Positions 14,347 through 23,408 of a stretch of 36,526 nt of DNA are shown in pieces. The translations under genes were made by a program, and so were the position numbers. The notes beneath the pieces were generated by a model. It made no database searches and had not been told where the DNA came from. It was given only the letters and a program-made list of their open reading frames with translations. Each line of letters begins with the position of its first letter. Positions within the stretch are counted from its first letter, which is position 1. The DNA comes from Candidatus Aquicultor sp. Lineage in GTDB: Bacteria > Actinomycetota > Aquicultoria > Aquicultorales > Aquicultoraceae. The stretch covers positions 1 to 36,526 of the forward strand of contig JAUXNY010000040.1 in the NCBI GenBank assembly GCA_030682615.1, given 5' to 3'.

Positions 14347-16038
14347 TTGGATTACCTGCGGCGATTTGACATCCCACAAAAGAAAAGGCCCTATGATGAG
14401 CTTCGCGTGCTCATCTTGGCATTTAGATGGATTACGCTGGTGTTAGCACTGGCCTATGTGCTTGTGCCTCGATCGACTCCAGGTTCCGATGGGTTGCCGA
14501 TTGTAGCGGTAGCTCTATCCCACACCGCATTAGTAACATTTCTGGTGCTGCGAAGAGTTATCCGGCGAGCATTGTTCGTGGTTTTCGATGCGACTACCTG
14601 CGGTTTGTTGTTGTTTCTCAGCGGCGCCTCATTGAGTGGTTTTGGAGCCTATGCGGCGGGCTCGGTGCTGCTATCCGCTTTTCTCTTTGGCAGTAGGGCC
14701 GGCTTGTCGAGCGCTACCATAGTCACTGCATTTTTCGCGACGACGCGGTATTTATTCCCATCGTCTAACTTAGTAGCCGCGACGGTCGACTATAGTCTTC
14801 TTATTGATGCCACCTATATCGTGGTCTTGTATGTCATAGCGGTCTTTATTGCACAGGTGTCTCTTATCATCAAACGGCATAAAGATACGGCTTTACGGCT
14901 TGAAGAGAATATCGATACGCTCTCATCCATTTATGACGTGGCCTCGATGATATCCTCAAAATTCTTTCTCGATGATATCCTCGAGTCGGTGGTCGACCAA
15001 GCTAAGCGAATCATCAAAACAGATAAGACGGTTTTGCATCTCATCGATATCGATGAGAGACAGCGCGCCTTGAGCCGGCATATGGCAGCGGTGAGAGGAA
15101 GGCGCAGCGAGCATCCGGAATCGTGGTGGCGAGCGCAGATCGAAGATATCGCGGAGGAGGTTATGGCAAGCGGGCATGAGCGGCTTATCGCGCGCGCGCC
15201 CGAGGGGGCCGGTGGCGCCGGTTCTTGGCTCTTGTGTGTTCCGGTAAAGGTCAAAGACCGGTCGGTAGGGCTTCTTTCCGCGATGAACTCATATGACAAC
15301 GGATTTACCGAAAACGATATCGAGGCGCTCAAAATCCTAGCGAGTTTCGCGGCGGTGGCCATTGAAAACGCGCGTCTTATTAACCGGGCGCAACTGCTTC
15401 TCGTTGCCGATGAGCGCAATCGTATTGCCAAGGAGATGCACGATGGACTGGCGCAATCGCTTTTCAGTCTGGTTCTGAATTTGCAGGTGTGCCGGAAGAA
15501 GATAGATGATGACCCTCAGTCGGTCAAGGAGAAGATGGGCGAGATGCAAACCGTTGCATCACAGGGCATGGCTGAATTGCGGCGCTATATATATGACTTG
15601 CGCCCGAAGAATCTTGAGGATATGGGCCTGATCGGTGCGATCGGCTTTCATTTGGAGGAAATCAACAAACTCAATGGGTCCGCCGGGCGTCTGCGGACTT
15701 ACGGCAAACGGCGCAGTCTGCCGCCACGCGCTGAATCTGCGATTTACAGGGTTGTCCAGGAAGCCACTAATAATATTGTCAAACACGCTAAGGTCGATAA
15801 CTTCACGGTTTCTCTAAAGTACCTGGAAGACAGGGTCGAACTATTAATAAGAGATAAGGGGCAGGGTTTTGATGTCGAGAGTGCGCTTACGGCAGCGGAA
15901 AAACGCAAAACCTTCGGCCTCATGAGCATGCGCGAACGGATTGTAGAGCAGGGGGGCGAACTTAGGATCGAGAGTGATTCCGATGGCGGAACCGCGATTC
16001 GGGTCAGCCTTCCAGTCGAGGAGATATGTGTTGGATAG
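14347..16038 (+). CDS. Membrane sensor histidine kinase (NarX/DegS/LiaS class, GAF domain)
   Basis: 563 residues from TTG 14347, six bases after aaggga; the ORF-track start at 14341 abuts that site. About six hydrophobic helices fill residues 20-180 with almost no extracellular loop, so the input may be intramembrane. A GAF-like domain spans about 195-345. The HisKA_3 box ERNRIAKEMHDGLAQSLFSL has the phospho-accepting His at residue 365. The HATPase domain shows EATNNIVKHAKV and DKGQGFDVESA. Kinases of this class pair with NarL-type regulators, and one is encoded immediately downstream with an 8-base overlap. The signal is unknown. Confidence 0.93.
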   Translation: MDYLRRFDIPQKKRPYDELRVLILAFRWITLVLALAYVLVPRSTPGSDGLPIVAVALSHTALVTFLVLRRVIRRALFVVFDATTCGLLLFLSGASLSGFGAYAAGSVLLSAFLFGSRAGLSSATIVTAFFATTRYLFPSSNLVAATVDYSLLIDATYIVVLYVIAVFIAQVSLIIKRHKDTALRLEENIDTLSSIYDVASMISSKFFLDDILESVVDQAKRIIKTDKTVLHLIDIDERQRALSRHMAAVRGRRSEHPESWWRAQIEDIAEEVMASGHERLIARAPEGAGGAGSWLLCVPVKVKDRSVGLLSAMNSYDNGFTENDIEALKILASFAAVAIENARLINRAQLLLVADERNRIAKEMHDGLAQSLFSLVLNLQVCRKKIDDDPQSVKEKMGEMQTVASQGMAELRRYIYDLRPKNLEDMGLIGAIGFHLEEINKLNGSAGRLRTYGKRRSLPPRAESAIYRVVQEATNNIVKHAKVDNFTVSLKYLEDRVELLIRDKGQGFDVESALTAAEKRKTFGLMSMRERIVEQGGELRIESDSDGGTAIRVSLPVEEICVG

Positions 16039-16687
16039 AGTCAGAATTCTTATCGCCGACGACCACGAGCTGGTGCGCCAGGGTCTGAAAGCGGTTCTGG
16101 AAATCGAAGACGGTATCGAGATTGTCGGTGAGGCGTCTAGCGGGCGCATGGCCATTGATAAAGCGCAGGAGCTTGACCTCGACGTTGTATTGCTCGACCT
16201 GCGCTTGCCCGATATCGATGGCGTGGAGGTCTGCGCTCAGATAAAAGAAGCAAAACCCGAAGTCAAAGTCGTGATTTTGACGACTTTCGATGAAGCAGAG
16301 GACATCCAAGGAGCCATGAGGGCGGGAGCGTCAAGCTATATATTAAAAGATATCGCCCCGTGTGACCTGGTACAGGCGTTGGATGCCGTCAATAAGGGAA
16401 AGACTATCCTCGACCCCGGAGTCGCCGACAAGCTGTTAGCACCGGTCAACGGCCGCAAGGCCGAATTCTCCGCTGATATTCTCTCCGACCGCGAGTTGGA
16501 AGTCCTCGAGTTGATGGCCGAGGGCTTGAAAAACAAAGATATAGCCGAGAGATTGTGGATAAGCCAGACGACCGTAAAGACGCACGTCAGTCACATTCTG
16601 CAAAAGTTGGGTCAGAGCGACCGGACACAGGCCATACTCAGTGCGATAAAATTAGGGCTCGTAGAAGTCCCTGCGAGAGCAAGATAG
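16031..16687 (+). CDS. NarL/LuxR-family DNA-binding response regulator
   Basis: 218 residues from TTG 16031, which lies six bases after gaggaga; the ORF-track start at 15974 lies deep inside the kinase gene. The receiver domain has RILIADDHELVRQGL and the phospho-accepting Asp at residue 56 (VVLLDLRLPDIDG), with Thr and Lys switch residues in VVILTTFDE and YILKDI. A LuxR-type helix-turn-helix follows: LSDRELEVLELMAEGLKNKDIAERLWISQTTVKTHVSHILQKLG. It forms a two-component system with the preceding kinase. Targets are unknown. Confidence 0.95.
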   Translation: MDRVRILIADDHELVRQGLKAVLEIEDGIEIVGEASSGRMAIDKAQELDLDVVLLDLRLPDIDGVEVCAQIKEAKPEVKVVILTTFDEAEDIQGAMRAGASSYILKDIAPCDLVQALDAVNKGKTILDPGVADKLLAPVNGRKAEFSADILSDRELEVLELMAEGLKNKDIAERLWISQTTVKTHVSHILQKLGQSDRTQAILSAIKLGLVEVPARAR

Positions 16688-16797
16688 CCAACTTCCCCTG
16701 TAACGTTTTGACCTACACCCTAGAACCATAGCGAGCTGACTGTATTATTGATACCCGCGATTCGTTCTGCTAAGTTCAAAAAAGAATCAGGCATGAT

Positions 16798-17442
16798 GTG
16801 GAGGCTGCTCTGGAGCTAATACCGATATTTTCAACAGCATTGATAGTGGCGTTTTCGGGTGCCATGGTACCCGGACCGTTGTTGACCGTTACGATAAGTG
16901 AGACGGCGAAACGGGGTCAGGTCGCAGCCTTTCTATTGATCGTCGGACACTCATTGCTCGAGCTGGTTTTGGTGGTCGGCTTTGCCTTCGGCTTGCTGAC
17001 GATTTTAGAGAGCCCTTTGATTATCAGGTCTATCGGGGTGTTGGGAGGTGCCTTTCTTTTATGGATGGGCTACGGTCTCGTCGCAGACTCATATCGGGGA
17101 CGGATATCGCTCGATTTTGAGGGTAGTGAGGCGTATTCTTCGGTCGGGCCGGTAGTCCAGGGCGTTGTGACCAGCATTTCGAATCCCTATTGGACATTGT
17201 GGTGGGTGACGATAGGAGCCGGCTTTGTCCTTTCCGCACTCAAGTATGGTCTTGCCGGGCTGCTGGTCTTCTACATCGGGCACATTCTGGGTGACTTCGT
17301 CTGGTATGCGGCGATAGCCTATTCAGTCGCTACCGGCAAGCGTTTCTTGAGCGACAAGGTCTATCACGTAATCCTCTTTGCCTGCGGACTTTTTCTAATT
17401 GCGCTAGCCGCAACGTTCATCTTCGATATCTCGCTCTTTTGA
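16798..17442 (+). CDS. LysE/RhtB-family membrane exporter
   Basis: 214 residues with six hydrophobic segments and the family signature near the N-terminus (VAFSGAMVPGPLLTVTISETAKRGQVAAFLLIVGHSLLE). Relatives export amino acids or other small metabolites across the cytoplasmic membrane; the substrate cannot be read from sequence. The GTG 16798 start lacks a good binding site (gaatcagg only), so the start is uncertain. It lies between a two-component system and a binding lipoprotein, but with wide gaps on both sides, so co-transcription is not implied. Confidence 0.85.
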   Translation: MEAALELIPIFSTALIVAFSGAMVPGPLLTVTISETAKRGQVAAFLLIVGHSLLELVLVVGFAFGLLTILESPLIIRSIGVLGGAFLLWMGYGLVADSYRGRISLDFEGSEAYSSVGPVVQGVVTSISNPYWTLWWVTIGAGFVLSALKYGLAGLLVFYIGHILGDFVWYAAIAYSVATGKRFLSDKVYHVILFACGLFLIALAATFIFDISLF

Positions 17443-17567
17443 TGTATATCTACTTTCAAAGATTCCCGACAGGAGCTGGGGCGGAGTTCGTGCGGGTGGC
17501 GCGTAGGTTTTGCAGCTCACTGGGGATGCGCGCGATAACTGGCAGGCGGCGTCTCGTACAGCATATT

Positions 17568-17596
17568 TTGACTTATAGGCAAACTGAGCGTATTAT
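17568..17596 (+). promoter_or_regulatory. Housekeeping-type promoter for the binding-protein gene
   Basis: TTGACT (17568-17573), a 17-base spacer and TATTAT (17591-17596) lie about 90 bases before the binding-protein start. Both hexamers differ from consensus at one position. Confidence 0.75.
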
Positions 17597-17687
17597 ATGG
17601 TCGAACTGTTGTAATTTGGTTTCTTGTGCGCGTGCGATGTGAAAAGCGTATCCGCGCATGTAAATCCTTAAACATCCAGGAGGCCAC

Positions 17688-18848
17688 GTGTTCAAACGTC
17701 TATTTCTTACCTCGCTCGTTTTGGTTTCAATCCTCAGCGCTATGGTCTTATCGGGTTGCTCGGAGCCGGTCCCAACAAAGTCAGAAGGCGAAGAGACCAT
17801 CAAGATAGGTTTGATCTTGCCCATGAAGGGCGAGCTAGAGGTGTACGGTGTACTCAGTAAGAGGGCAATCGACCTGGCCGTTGACGAAATCAATGCCCAA
17901 GGCGGTCTGCTCGGTATGAAAGTCGAGACCATCGATGGCGACGACGCCTCTAACCCGAATGTCTCATCGCACATCGCTAACGAATATACGCAAATCAGGC
18001 GCGTGTCCGCGATAGTCGGGCCTTTCACGACGCAGTCGGCTTTGACGGCGGCTCCGGTCGCAAACCGGGACGGCGTACCGCTTATTACAATTCGCTCGTC
18101 TGAGGCGAATATAACGGCGATAGGCAAGTATATATTCAGGGCCGGCTACGTCGATTCATACCAGGGAACGATGCTCGGTGAATTCGCCGGACGTGAACTC
18201 AAGGCAAAGAAAGCCGCTGTCATATTCAATACTGAAGACCAGGATGCGCAGGCGTTGGTGGACGCTTTCAAAAAAGCGGTGACCGAACACGGGGGCAAGG
18301 TCGAGACAGTCCAGTCGTATGGATCCGATGTCACCGATTTTTCCGCACAGCTCAAAGAAGTCGCCAAAGTAAAGCCGGATGTTATATTACTCAACGACTA
18401 TGATGACAAGTCGAGCTTGATCATGAAGCAGGCGGCTGAGTTGAACATCACGGCAAAATATCTCGGAACCGATTTCTGGAACGCGTTTAGCTTGGTAAAA
18501 GAGGCCGGAGCGGCCGCCGAAGGAAGCTATTATACGGCGCATTTTTCCGCGGACGACCCCAATCCAAAAGTACAAGATTTTGTCGAGCTTTATGAAGGCG
18601 ACTATGTTGCTAAGCCGGAACTTTCCTCAGCGCTCAGCTATGATGCGATGCACCTTCTATTTGAGGCCATCAAGCGTGCTGATTCGACCAGGCCCGAGAA
18701 GATCGCGACCGCTCTTGCGGGGATAAAGAACTTTGAGGGCGTCACCGGCAAGTTTACCTTCGATGAAAACCGCAACCCCATCAAGGGGAGCGTTATTATG
18801 ACCATTAAAGACGGCAAGCCGGTCTTCGCCAAAAGGATGGAGCCCTAA
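17688..18848 (+). CDS. Branched-chain amino acid-type ABC substrate-binding lipoprotein (LivJ-like)
   Basis: 386 residues from GTG 17688 with a strong ccaggagg site. The N-terminus is a lipoprotein signal peptide with lipobox VLSGC and the lipidated Cys at residue 24. The mature part is a type I periplasmic-binding fold (Peripla_BP_6): IKIGLILPMKGELEVYGVLSKRAIDLAVDEINAQGGLLGMKVETIDGDDASNP, then AIVGPFTTQSALTAAPVANRDGVPLI. Such proteins bind Leu/Ile/Val, other amino acids or amides for an ABC importer. No permease or ATPase gene is nearby, so it is an orphan here. It has its own promoter upstream and a hairpin downstream, which suggests a single-gene transcript. Confidence 0.9.
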   Translation: MFKRLFLTSLVLVSILSAMVLSGCSEPVPTKSEGEETIKIGLILPMKGELEVYGVLSKRAIDLAVDEINAQGGLLGMKVETIDGDDASNPNVSSHIANEYTQIRRVSAIVGPFTTQSALTAAPVANRDGVPLITIRSSEANITAIGKYIFRAGYVDSYQGTMLGEFAGRELKAKKAAVIFNTEDQDAQALVDAFKKAVTEHGGKVETVQSYGSDVTDFSAQLKEVAKVKPDVILLNDYDDKSSLIMKQAAELNITAKYLGTDFWNAFSLVKEAGAAAEGSYYTAHFSADDPNPKVQDFVELYEGDYVAKPELSSALSYDAMHLLFEAIKRADSTRPEKIATALAGIKNFEGVTGKFTFDENRNPIKGSVIMTIKDGKPVFAKRMEP

Positions 18849-18900
18849 GGCGCGGTCGATATAGGTAGCCGGAGGCATGTTTTTGTTGCGGCAATTAGAG

Positions 18901-18930
18901 CGCGGCGCTTACTTTCCAGTAGGCGCCGTG
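18901..18930 (+). other. Strong hairpin downstream of the binding-protein gene
   Basis: cggcgcttac (18903-18912) pairs with gtaggcgccg (18919-18928) around a six-base loop and can be extended to 18901/18930. No T tract follows, so it is either a 3' stabilising hairpin or a factor-dependent stop rather than a classical terminator. Confidence 0.5.
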
Positions 18931-19051
18931 TAGCATTCCGGCCACAGCGCGTCCGCGATGAGCAGTTGTAAAGGCAGGTTGCGGCGGTGCCGGACTTGGC
19001 AAGAGCCGCTAAAGTCATTATACTTGTAAGGGTAACGGAAGATATCAGGGA

Positions 19052-19070
19052 GCCCGCGAGGGCGTTTTTT
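19052..19070 (+). terminator. Weak terminator-like hairpin before tilS
   Basis: gccc-gcga-gggc (19052-19063) forms a 4-base-pair stem with a GNRA-type loop, followed by g and six T. The stem is short, so its efficiency is doubtful. It lies just upstream of tilS. Confidence 0.4.
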
Positions 19071-19090
19071 ATTCTGGCTGGGTGATAACG

Positions 19091-20485
19091 TTGGTCGGCG
19101 CAAGCTTTTTCGACCGCGTTCTGATGACGATTAACAAACATAGCATGCTTCGCAGAGGCGAAAGTGTGCTCGTTGCGGTTTCCGGGGGACCGGATTCTGT
19201 CGTGCTTCTCCATGTTCTGAAACGACTCCAACCCGTACTAGACCTAGACATCATCGTCTTTCATCTCAACCACAAACTGCGCGGGCTTGAGGCCGATGCT
19301 GATGCGCGGTTTGTAGATGAATTTGCAGCCGGTATGGGCTTAAAGGCCATGCTTGTCGAGTGCGATGTGCGCCTGCTTATGGAGCGGGAGCGGCTTTCAT
19401 TGGAAGAAGCCGCCCGCGAGGCCCGTTACCGGGAGATGGAGCGTCTGGCGGCGGAGCTCGACATCGATAAGATAGCGTTGGGACACCACGCCGACGACCA
19501 GGTCGAGACCTTCTTGATGCGCCTGCTTCGAGGCACGGGCCTCGAAGGGTTGGGCTCGATAAAGCCGGTCAGAGACGGATACGTCAGGCCGCTGATCGAT
19601 GAGACTAAAAGCGAGATATTGCATTATATCGAGGAATATTCTCTTGAATACAAGGTAGACGCTTCAAACCGAGACGAGTCGATTTTAAGAAACCGCATCC
19701 GTCACAAGCTCATGCCGCTTCTTGGCGAATACAATCCGAGTTTTCAAGAGACGCTTTTGAACACGATTGAGATTGTCAGCGAAGACCAATCGTTTATCGA
19801 GGAAATAGTCGCCGGCGTCTTCAGCAGGCACGCTCAAAGAGAGCCTGGATTGATAAGGCTGCCAATCGTCGAAATCACAAACCAGCCGCTTGCGATAGAG
19901 CGCAGGCTTGTTCGCTTGGCAATCAGGTCGGTTAAAGGTGATTTGAGGGGTATTGAGTTTAAGCATGTCGAAGCTATTATCAGCGGCTTGCGACACGGGT
20001 CCGAGCGCATGGAGATAAATTTACCGGGGCAGATCATAGCGAGGGTCGAGTACGAGCAGCTGGTCATCGGTGAAAGACAGCTCTTTGAGGCGCTGCAGTT
20101 CGAATCGATCGAGCTTAAGGTTCCCGGTGCGACGCGAATCGATGCGCTGGGGGTCGAGATAGAAGCGGAACTGGCTGAACCGGCGGGGCTTGTCTTTGGG
20201 CGCAACGGTGACGTTGCATATCTGGACGCCGCGGTTGCCGGTTCGGGGCTGAAGCTGCGCGTAAGACGGCCGGGAGATTCTTTTATACCGTTCGGCATGA
20301 CCGGTGAGAAAAAATTACAGGATTTATTTGTCGATAAAAAAATATCGAAACGAGAGCGGAATAGGGTGCCCATTATCGAATCGGATGGTAAAATTGCATG
20401 GGTGGCCGGCTTTCGAATCGATGATTCGTTCAGGGTCACGGAGCGGACGAAAGAGGTGTTGGTCCTGCGTCTGCTACGAATCTAA
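19091..20485 (+). CDS. tilS: tRNA(Ile)-lysidine synthetase TilS
   Basis: 464 residues from TTG 19091, which sits five bases after ggtga; GTG 19082 (the ORF-track start, 467 residues) is possible but has no site of its own. TilS uses ATP and lysine to convert C34 of tRNA-Ile(CAU) to lysidine. The PP-loop motif VAVSGGPDSVVLLHVL is at about residues 26-41, FHLNHKLRG follows, and ALGHHADDQVETFLMRLLRGTGLEGL is the second active-site segment. The C-terminal TilS domain includes LRVRRPGDSFIPFGMTGEKKLQDLFVDKKI. It is full length. The order tilS-hpt-ftsH is widely conserved. Confidence 0.95.
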   Translation: MVGASFFDRVLMTINKHSMLRRGESVLVAVSGGPDSVVLLHVLKRLQPVLDLDIIVFHLNHKLRGLEADADARFVDEFAAGMGLKAMLVECDVRLLMERERLSLEEAAREARYREMERLAAELDIDKIALGHHADDQVETFLMRLLRGTGLEGLGSIKPVRDGYVRPLIDETKSEILHYIEEYSLEYKVDASNRDESILRNRIRHKLMPLLGEYNPSFQETLLNTIEIVSEDQSFIEEIVAGVFSRHAQREPGLIRLPIVEITNQPLAIERRLVRLAIRSVKGDLRGIEFKHVEAIISGLRHGSERMEINLPGQIIARVEYEQLVIGERQLFEALQFESIELKVPGATRIDALGVEIEAELAEPAGLVFGRNGDVAYLDAAVAGSGLKLRVRRPGDSFIPFGMTGEKKLQDLFVDKKISKRERNRVPIIESDGKIAWVAGFRIDDSFRVTERTKEVLVLRLLRI

Positions 20486-20620
20486 GCTCAGGCCGTTTGT
20501 CCTGTTCTATTTGGTGATATAGAATGGTTAAGTGCGACAGGCAACGCGGCTTTGATAATAAATGATGCGGCTGAGACGCGGAATTATTCTGGGGCAGGCT
20601 CCGGTGTGAAGGAGCTGCTC

Positions 20621-20650
20621 TTGAAAGTGCGTTTCGACGGAGAGTATTAT
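20621..20650 (+). promoter_or_regulatory. Promoter for hpt
   Basis: TTGAAA (20621-20626), an 18-base spacer and TATTAT (20645-20650). A start near 20657 gives a leader of about 22 bases to ATG 20679, which supports that start over ATG 20664. Confidence 0.65.
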
Positions 20651-20678
20651 TTTTAATTTTAGAATGATTGGAGAGACG

Positions 20679-21257
20679 ATGAAGGCGGAAATTATGGAGC
20701 AAATCCTCGCGAACGACATCGACGAGGTCCTTGTTACCAGAGATGAGATCCGAGCAAAGGTCGAGGAGCTCGGCGCTTTGATAAGCAAGGATTACAGCGA
20801 CAAGAATCTCTTGATGGTAGGAATTTTGCGCGGCGCCTTTGTTTTTCTGGCAGACCTTATCCGTGAGGTTCATATAGCCATGGAGACGGACTTTATCGCG
20901 ATATCGAGTTACGGGTCATCGACCAATACCTCGGGGGTCGTTCGAATCTTAAAGGACTTGGACGATGATATCGAGGGCCGGCATGTCCTGATTGTCGAAG
21001 ACATACTCGATACCGGGCTCACGCTTAACTATTTGGTCAAGAACTTGAGTTCACGCCGTCCGGCAAGTCTCGAGGTCTGTTCCTTCATCATCAAGGAGGG
21101 CAAGCAACGGGTTCCGATAATGCCGAAGTACTCGGGATTTACCGTCCCCAACACCTTTGTCGTCGGATACGGGCTGGATTATGCTCAGAAGTATAGAAAC
21201 ATACCGATCATCGGGACGCTCAAGCGCTCTGCTTATGAAGACGATGGGCTGGTGTAA
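20679..21257 (+). CDS. hpt: Hypoxanthine(-guanine) phosphoribosyltransferase
   Basis: 192 residues from ATG 20679, preceded by ggag; the upstream in-frame ATG (20664) lacks a site and would lie almost at the transcription start. The enzyme salvages hypoxanthine and guanine to IMP and GMP using PRPP. The PRPP-binding loop VLIVEDILDTGLTLNYL is intact. MVGILRGAFVFLADLIREV and the C-terminal VVGYGLDYAQKYRNIPIIGTL are typical of bacterial Hpt. In many bacteria Hpt is encoded between tilS and ftsH, as here. Confidence 0.95.
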   Translation: MKAEIMEQILANDIDEVLVTRDEIRAKVEELGALISKDYSDKNLLMVGILRGAFVFLADLIREVHIAMETDFIAISSYGSSTNTSGVVRILKDLDDDIEGRHVLIVEDILDTGLTLNYLVKNLSSRRPASLEVCSFIIKEGKQRVPIMPKYSGFTVPNTFVVGYGLDYAQKYRNIPIIGTLKRSAYEDDGLV

Positions 21258-21258
21258 A

Positions 21259-21287
21259 TTGTCCGGCGGGGGTAGTTGTGATAGCAT
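21259..21287 (+). promoter_or_regulatory. Candidate promoter for ftsH
   Basis: TTGTCC (21259-21264), a 17-base spacer and TAGCAT (21282-21287) lie in the short hpt-ftsH gap, 33 bases before the ftsH start. Moderate match. Confidence 0.4.
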
Positions 21288-21319
21288 TTTAAGCAAAGAA
21301 AAAATGAGGAGGAGCTTTT

Positions 21320-23254
21320 TTGAAGAAATTGTTTAGAAGTGCCGGCTTTTGGTTCATTATGGTGCTGCTGGTGGTTCTATTTGTCATACAGGGTCTTAAG
21401 CCAAGCGCGAAACCGGAGGAGCTGGTCTATACTGAGTTTCTCAACCAGGTCGACAAGGGTCGAGTGGCAAAGGTAGAGGTGTTCGATAAGGATAACCGGA
21501 TTGACGGGAATTTCAAGGCCGACTATAAGAAGGGCGGAGACTTTACCGTCTCCTATAGCGAAAACGATGATAAGATCATCGAAAAACTAAATGACAACAA
21601 TGTTGTCGTGAAGGTCAATCCGCAGAAAGAGACCGTTTGGTGGTCGATTGCGCTAAGCTTCTTGCCGTTCGTGCTCATACTGGGCATCTGGTTGTTCATG
21701 CTCCAGCAGATGCAAGGCGGCGGCAACAAGGTCATGTCGTTCGGCAAAAGCCGGGCGAAGCGCATCACAAAGGATCAGCCGAGGGTGACGTTTAAGGACG
21801 TCGCCGGCGCTGATGAGGCCGTGGAGGAACTCGAGGAGATAAAGGAGTTTCTCGCAAATCCTTCGAAATTCCAGGCGCTGGGTGCGAAGATACCCAAGGG
21901 TGTTTTGCTCTACGGGCCTCCGGGCTCAGGAAAGACGCTGCTCGCGCGCGCTGTCGCCGGTGAAGCGAACGTACCGTTCTTCTCGATAAGCGGCTCCGAC
22001 TTCGTAGAGATGTTTGTCGGTGTCGGTGCCTCGAGAGTTCGTGATTTGTTCGAGCAGGCTAAGACTAGCGCTCCATCTATCATATTCATGGACGAGATTG
22101 ATGCTGTCGGTAGGCACCGGGGTGCCGGTCTCGGCGGCGGGCACGATGAGCGCGAGCAGACCCTCAACCAGCTCTTGGTCGAGATGGATGGGTTTGACGT
22201 AAAGGATAACGTTATATTGATAGCGGCGACGAACAGGCCGGACATCTTAGACCCGGCGCTGCTTCGCCCGGGTCGTTTCGACCGTCAGATAATAGTCGAC
22301 CGGCCGGATTTGAATGGCCGGAGGGGTATCCTCGATGTACATGCCAAGGGCAAGCCTCTCGCCAAAGATATCGACCTGGATGTGTTGGCGCGAAGGACGC
22401 CCGGCTTTACCGGAGCCGACCTGGCAAACCTGGTAAACGAAGCCGCGCTGCTCGCTGCTCGCCATGGAAAGAAAGAGATAGACATGCGCGAGCTTGAAGA
22501 GTCGATTGATAGGGTCATGGCCGGGCCGGAGCGCAAGACGCGTCTCATCAGCGACCATGAAAAGGAGATTATCGCTTATCATGAAGCAGGTCACGCGCTC
22601 GTAGCGCATGAGCTGCCCAACACCGACCCGGTTCACAAGATATCGATTATCCCGAGAGGAAGGGCGCTTGGATATACCTTGACCCTTCCGACCGAGGACC
22701 GGTTCCTGGTATCGAAAGCAGAGCTTACGGCAAATCTCGCCGTATTTCTTGGCGGCAGGGTCGCCGAGGAGATGAAGTTCAATGACGTTACAACGGGAGC
22801 CCACGACGACCTGGAGCGGGCGACCAAGGTCGCGCGACAGATGGTCTGCGAGTTCGGTATGAGCGAGAAACTCGGGCCGCTTACGCTCGGACAAAAACAG
22901 GAGCAGGTGTTTTTGGGACGCGATTTTGCGTCGCACCCCGATTACAGCCAAGAGATAGCATTCGAGATAGATAAAGAGATTCGTCGAATTGTGGATGATG
23001 CGTTTAAGAAAGCAAAGACTATTTTGACCGAGCGGCGGGAACTTCTCGATAGCATCGCCAAGCATCTTATAGAAAGAGAGAGTCTCGCGCGGGAAGAGCT
23101 CGAATTCATTTTCGACGGCAAAGAGCTTGCCCCCAAAGTAAAGGAGAGCCTCAGCAGTGCTACACCGGCTGAGGAGCAAGCTCCCGCCAAGGGCAAAGAG
23201 CAAGAAAAAGAACGTGTTGATATTCCCGGCAAGCTTAGGCCGGCCGAAGGGTAA
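21320..23254 (+). CDS. ftsH: ATP-dependent zinc metalloprotease FtsH
   Basis: 644 residues from TTG 21320 with gaggagga upstream. This is the membrane-anchored AAA+ protease for quality control and regulated degradation. Two N-terminal transmembrane helices (about residues 8-25 and 105-130) flank an extracytoplasmic domain of about 80 residues. The AAA module has Walker A GPPGSGKT at 199-206, Walker [12 protein letters not shown] and the SRH region [21 protein letters not shown]. The zinc site HEAGH is at 421-425. A charged C-terminal tail rich in Glu, Lys and Ala ends the protein. A strong terminator follows. All catalytic motifs are intact. Confidence 0.98.
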   Translation: MKKLFRSAGFWFIMVLLVVLFVIQGLKPSAKPEELVYTEFLNQVDKGRVAKVEVFDKDNRIDGNFKADYKKGGDFTVSYSENDDKIIEKLNDNNVVVKVNPQKETVWWSIALSFLPFVLILGIWLFMLQQMQGGGNKVMSFGKSRAKRITKDQPRVTFKDVAGADEAVEELEEIKEFLANPSKFQALGAKIPKGVLLYGPPGSGKTLLARAVAGEANVPFFSISGSDFVEMFVGVGASRVRDLFEQAKTSAPSIIFMDEIDAVGRHRGAGLGGGHDEREQTLNQLLVEMDGFDVKDNVILIAATNRPDILDPALLRPGRFDRQIIVDRPDLNGRRGILDVHAKGKPLAKDIDLDVLARRTPGFTGADLANLVNEAALLAARHGKKEIDMRELEESIDRVMAGPERKTRLISDHEKEIIAYHEAGHALVAHELPNTDPVHKISIIPRGRALGYTLTLPTEDRFLVSKAELTANLAVFLGGRVAEEMKFNDVTTGAHDDLERATKVARQMVCEFGMSEKLGPLTLGQKQEQVFLGRDFASHPDYSQEIAFEIDKEIRRIVDDAFKKAKTILTERRELLDSIAKHLIERESLAREELEFIFDGKELAPKVKESLSSATPAEEQAPAKGKEQEKERVDIPGKLRPAEG

Positions 23255-23300
23255 TCTTGAAACCGAAGGCTTGAAATAAGCTGGATGATTAGAATAGGAC

Positions 23301-23330
23301 AAAAAGGCCACTACGACGGTGGCCTTTTTG
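23301..23330 (+). terminator. Rho-independent terminator after ftsH
   Basis: aaaaaggccac (23301-23311) pairs with gtggccttttt (23319-23329) around a seven-base loop; the T run forms part of the stem base. The symmetry would also allow function on the other strand. Confidence 0.92.
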
Positions 23331-23357
23331 TTTACCCATATTCGCAAATCGTCGGAA

Positions 23358-23380
23358 TTGTGACATAATATGGTATGCTA
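23358..23380 (+). promoter_or_regulatory. Extended -10 promoter for folE, sharing a block with the Cys-rich gene promoter
   Basis: ttgtgacataatatggtatgcta contains TGGTATGCT, an extended -10 (TG-N-TATGCT), with no good -35 at 17-18 bases. The 16-base block TGACAwAATATGGTAT recurs at 13793-13808. Confidence 0.5.
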
Positions 23381-23408
23381 GGCAATTCCTCTGAAAGGGG
23401 TTTCTTGA

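Noticed and set aside
17439-17642. 67-residue ORF after the LysE-family gene
   Set aside because: No ribosome binding site, Arg-rich random-looking product, and it covers the promoter of the binding-protein gene.
18849-19090. Possible structured RNA or riboswitch upstream of tilS
   Set aside because: Two hairpins are present but no conserved riboswitch, T-box or SRP RNA motif could be recognised.
22247-23347. 366-residue minus-strand ORF opposite ftsH
   Set aside because: A shadow of the highly conserved ftsH gene; no ribosome binding site or recognisable domain, and it reads through the terminator.
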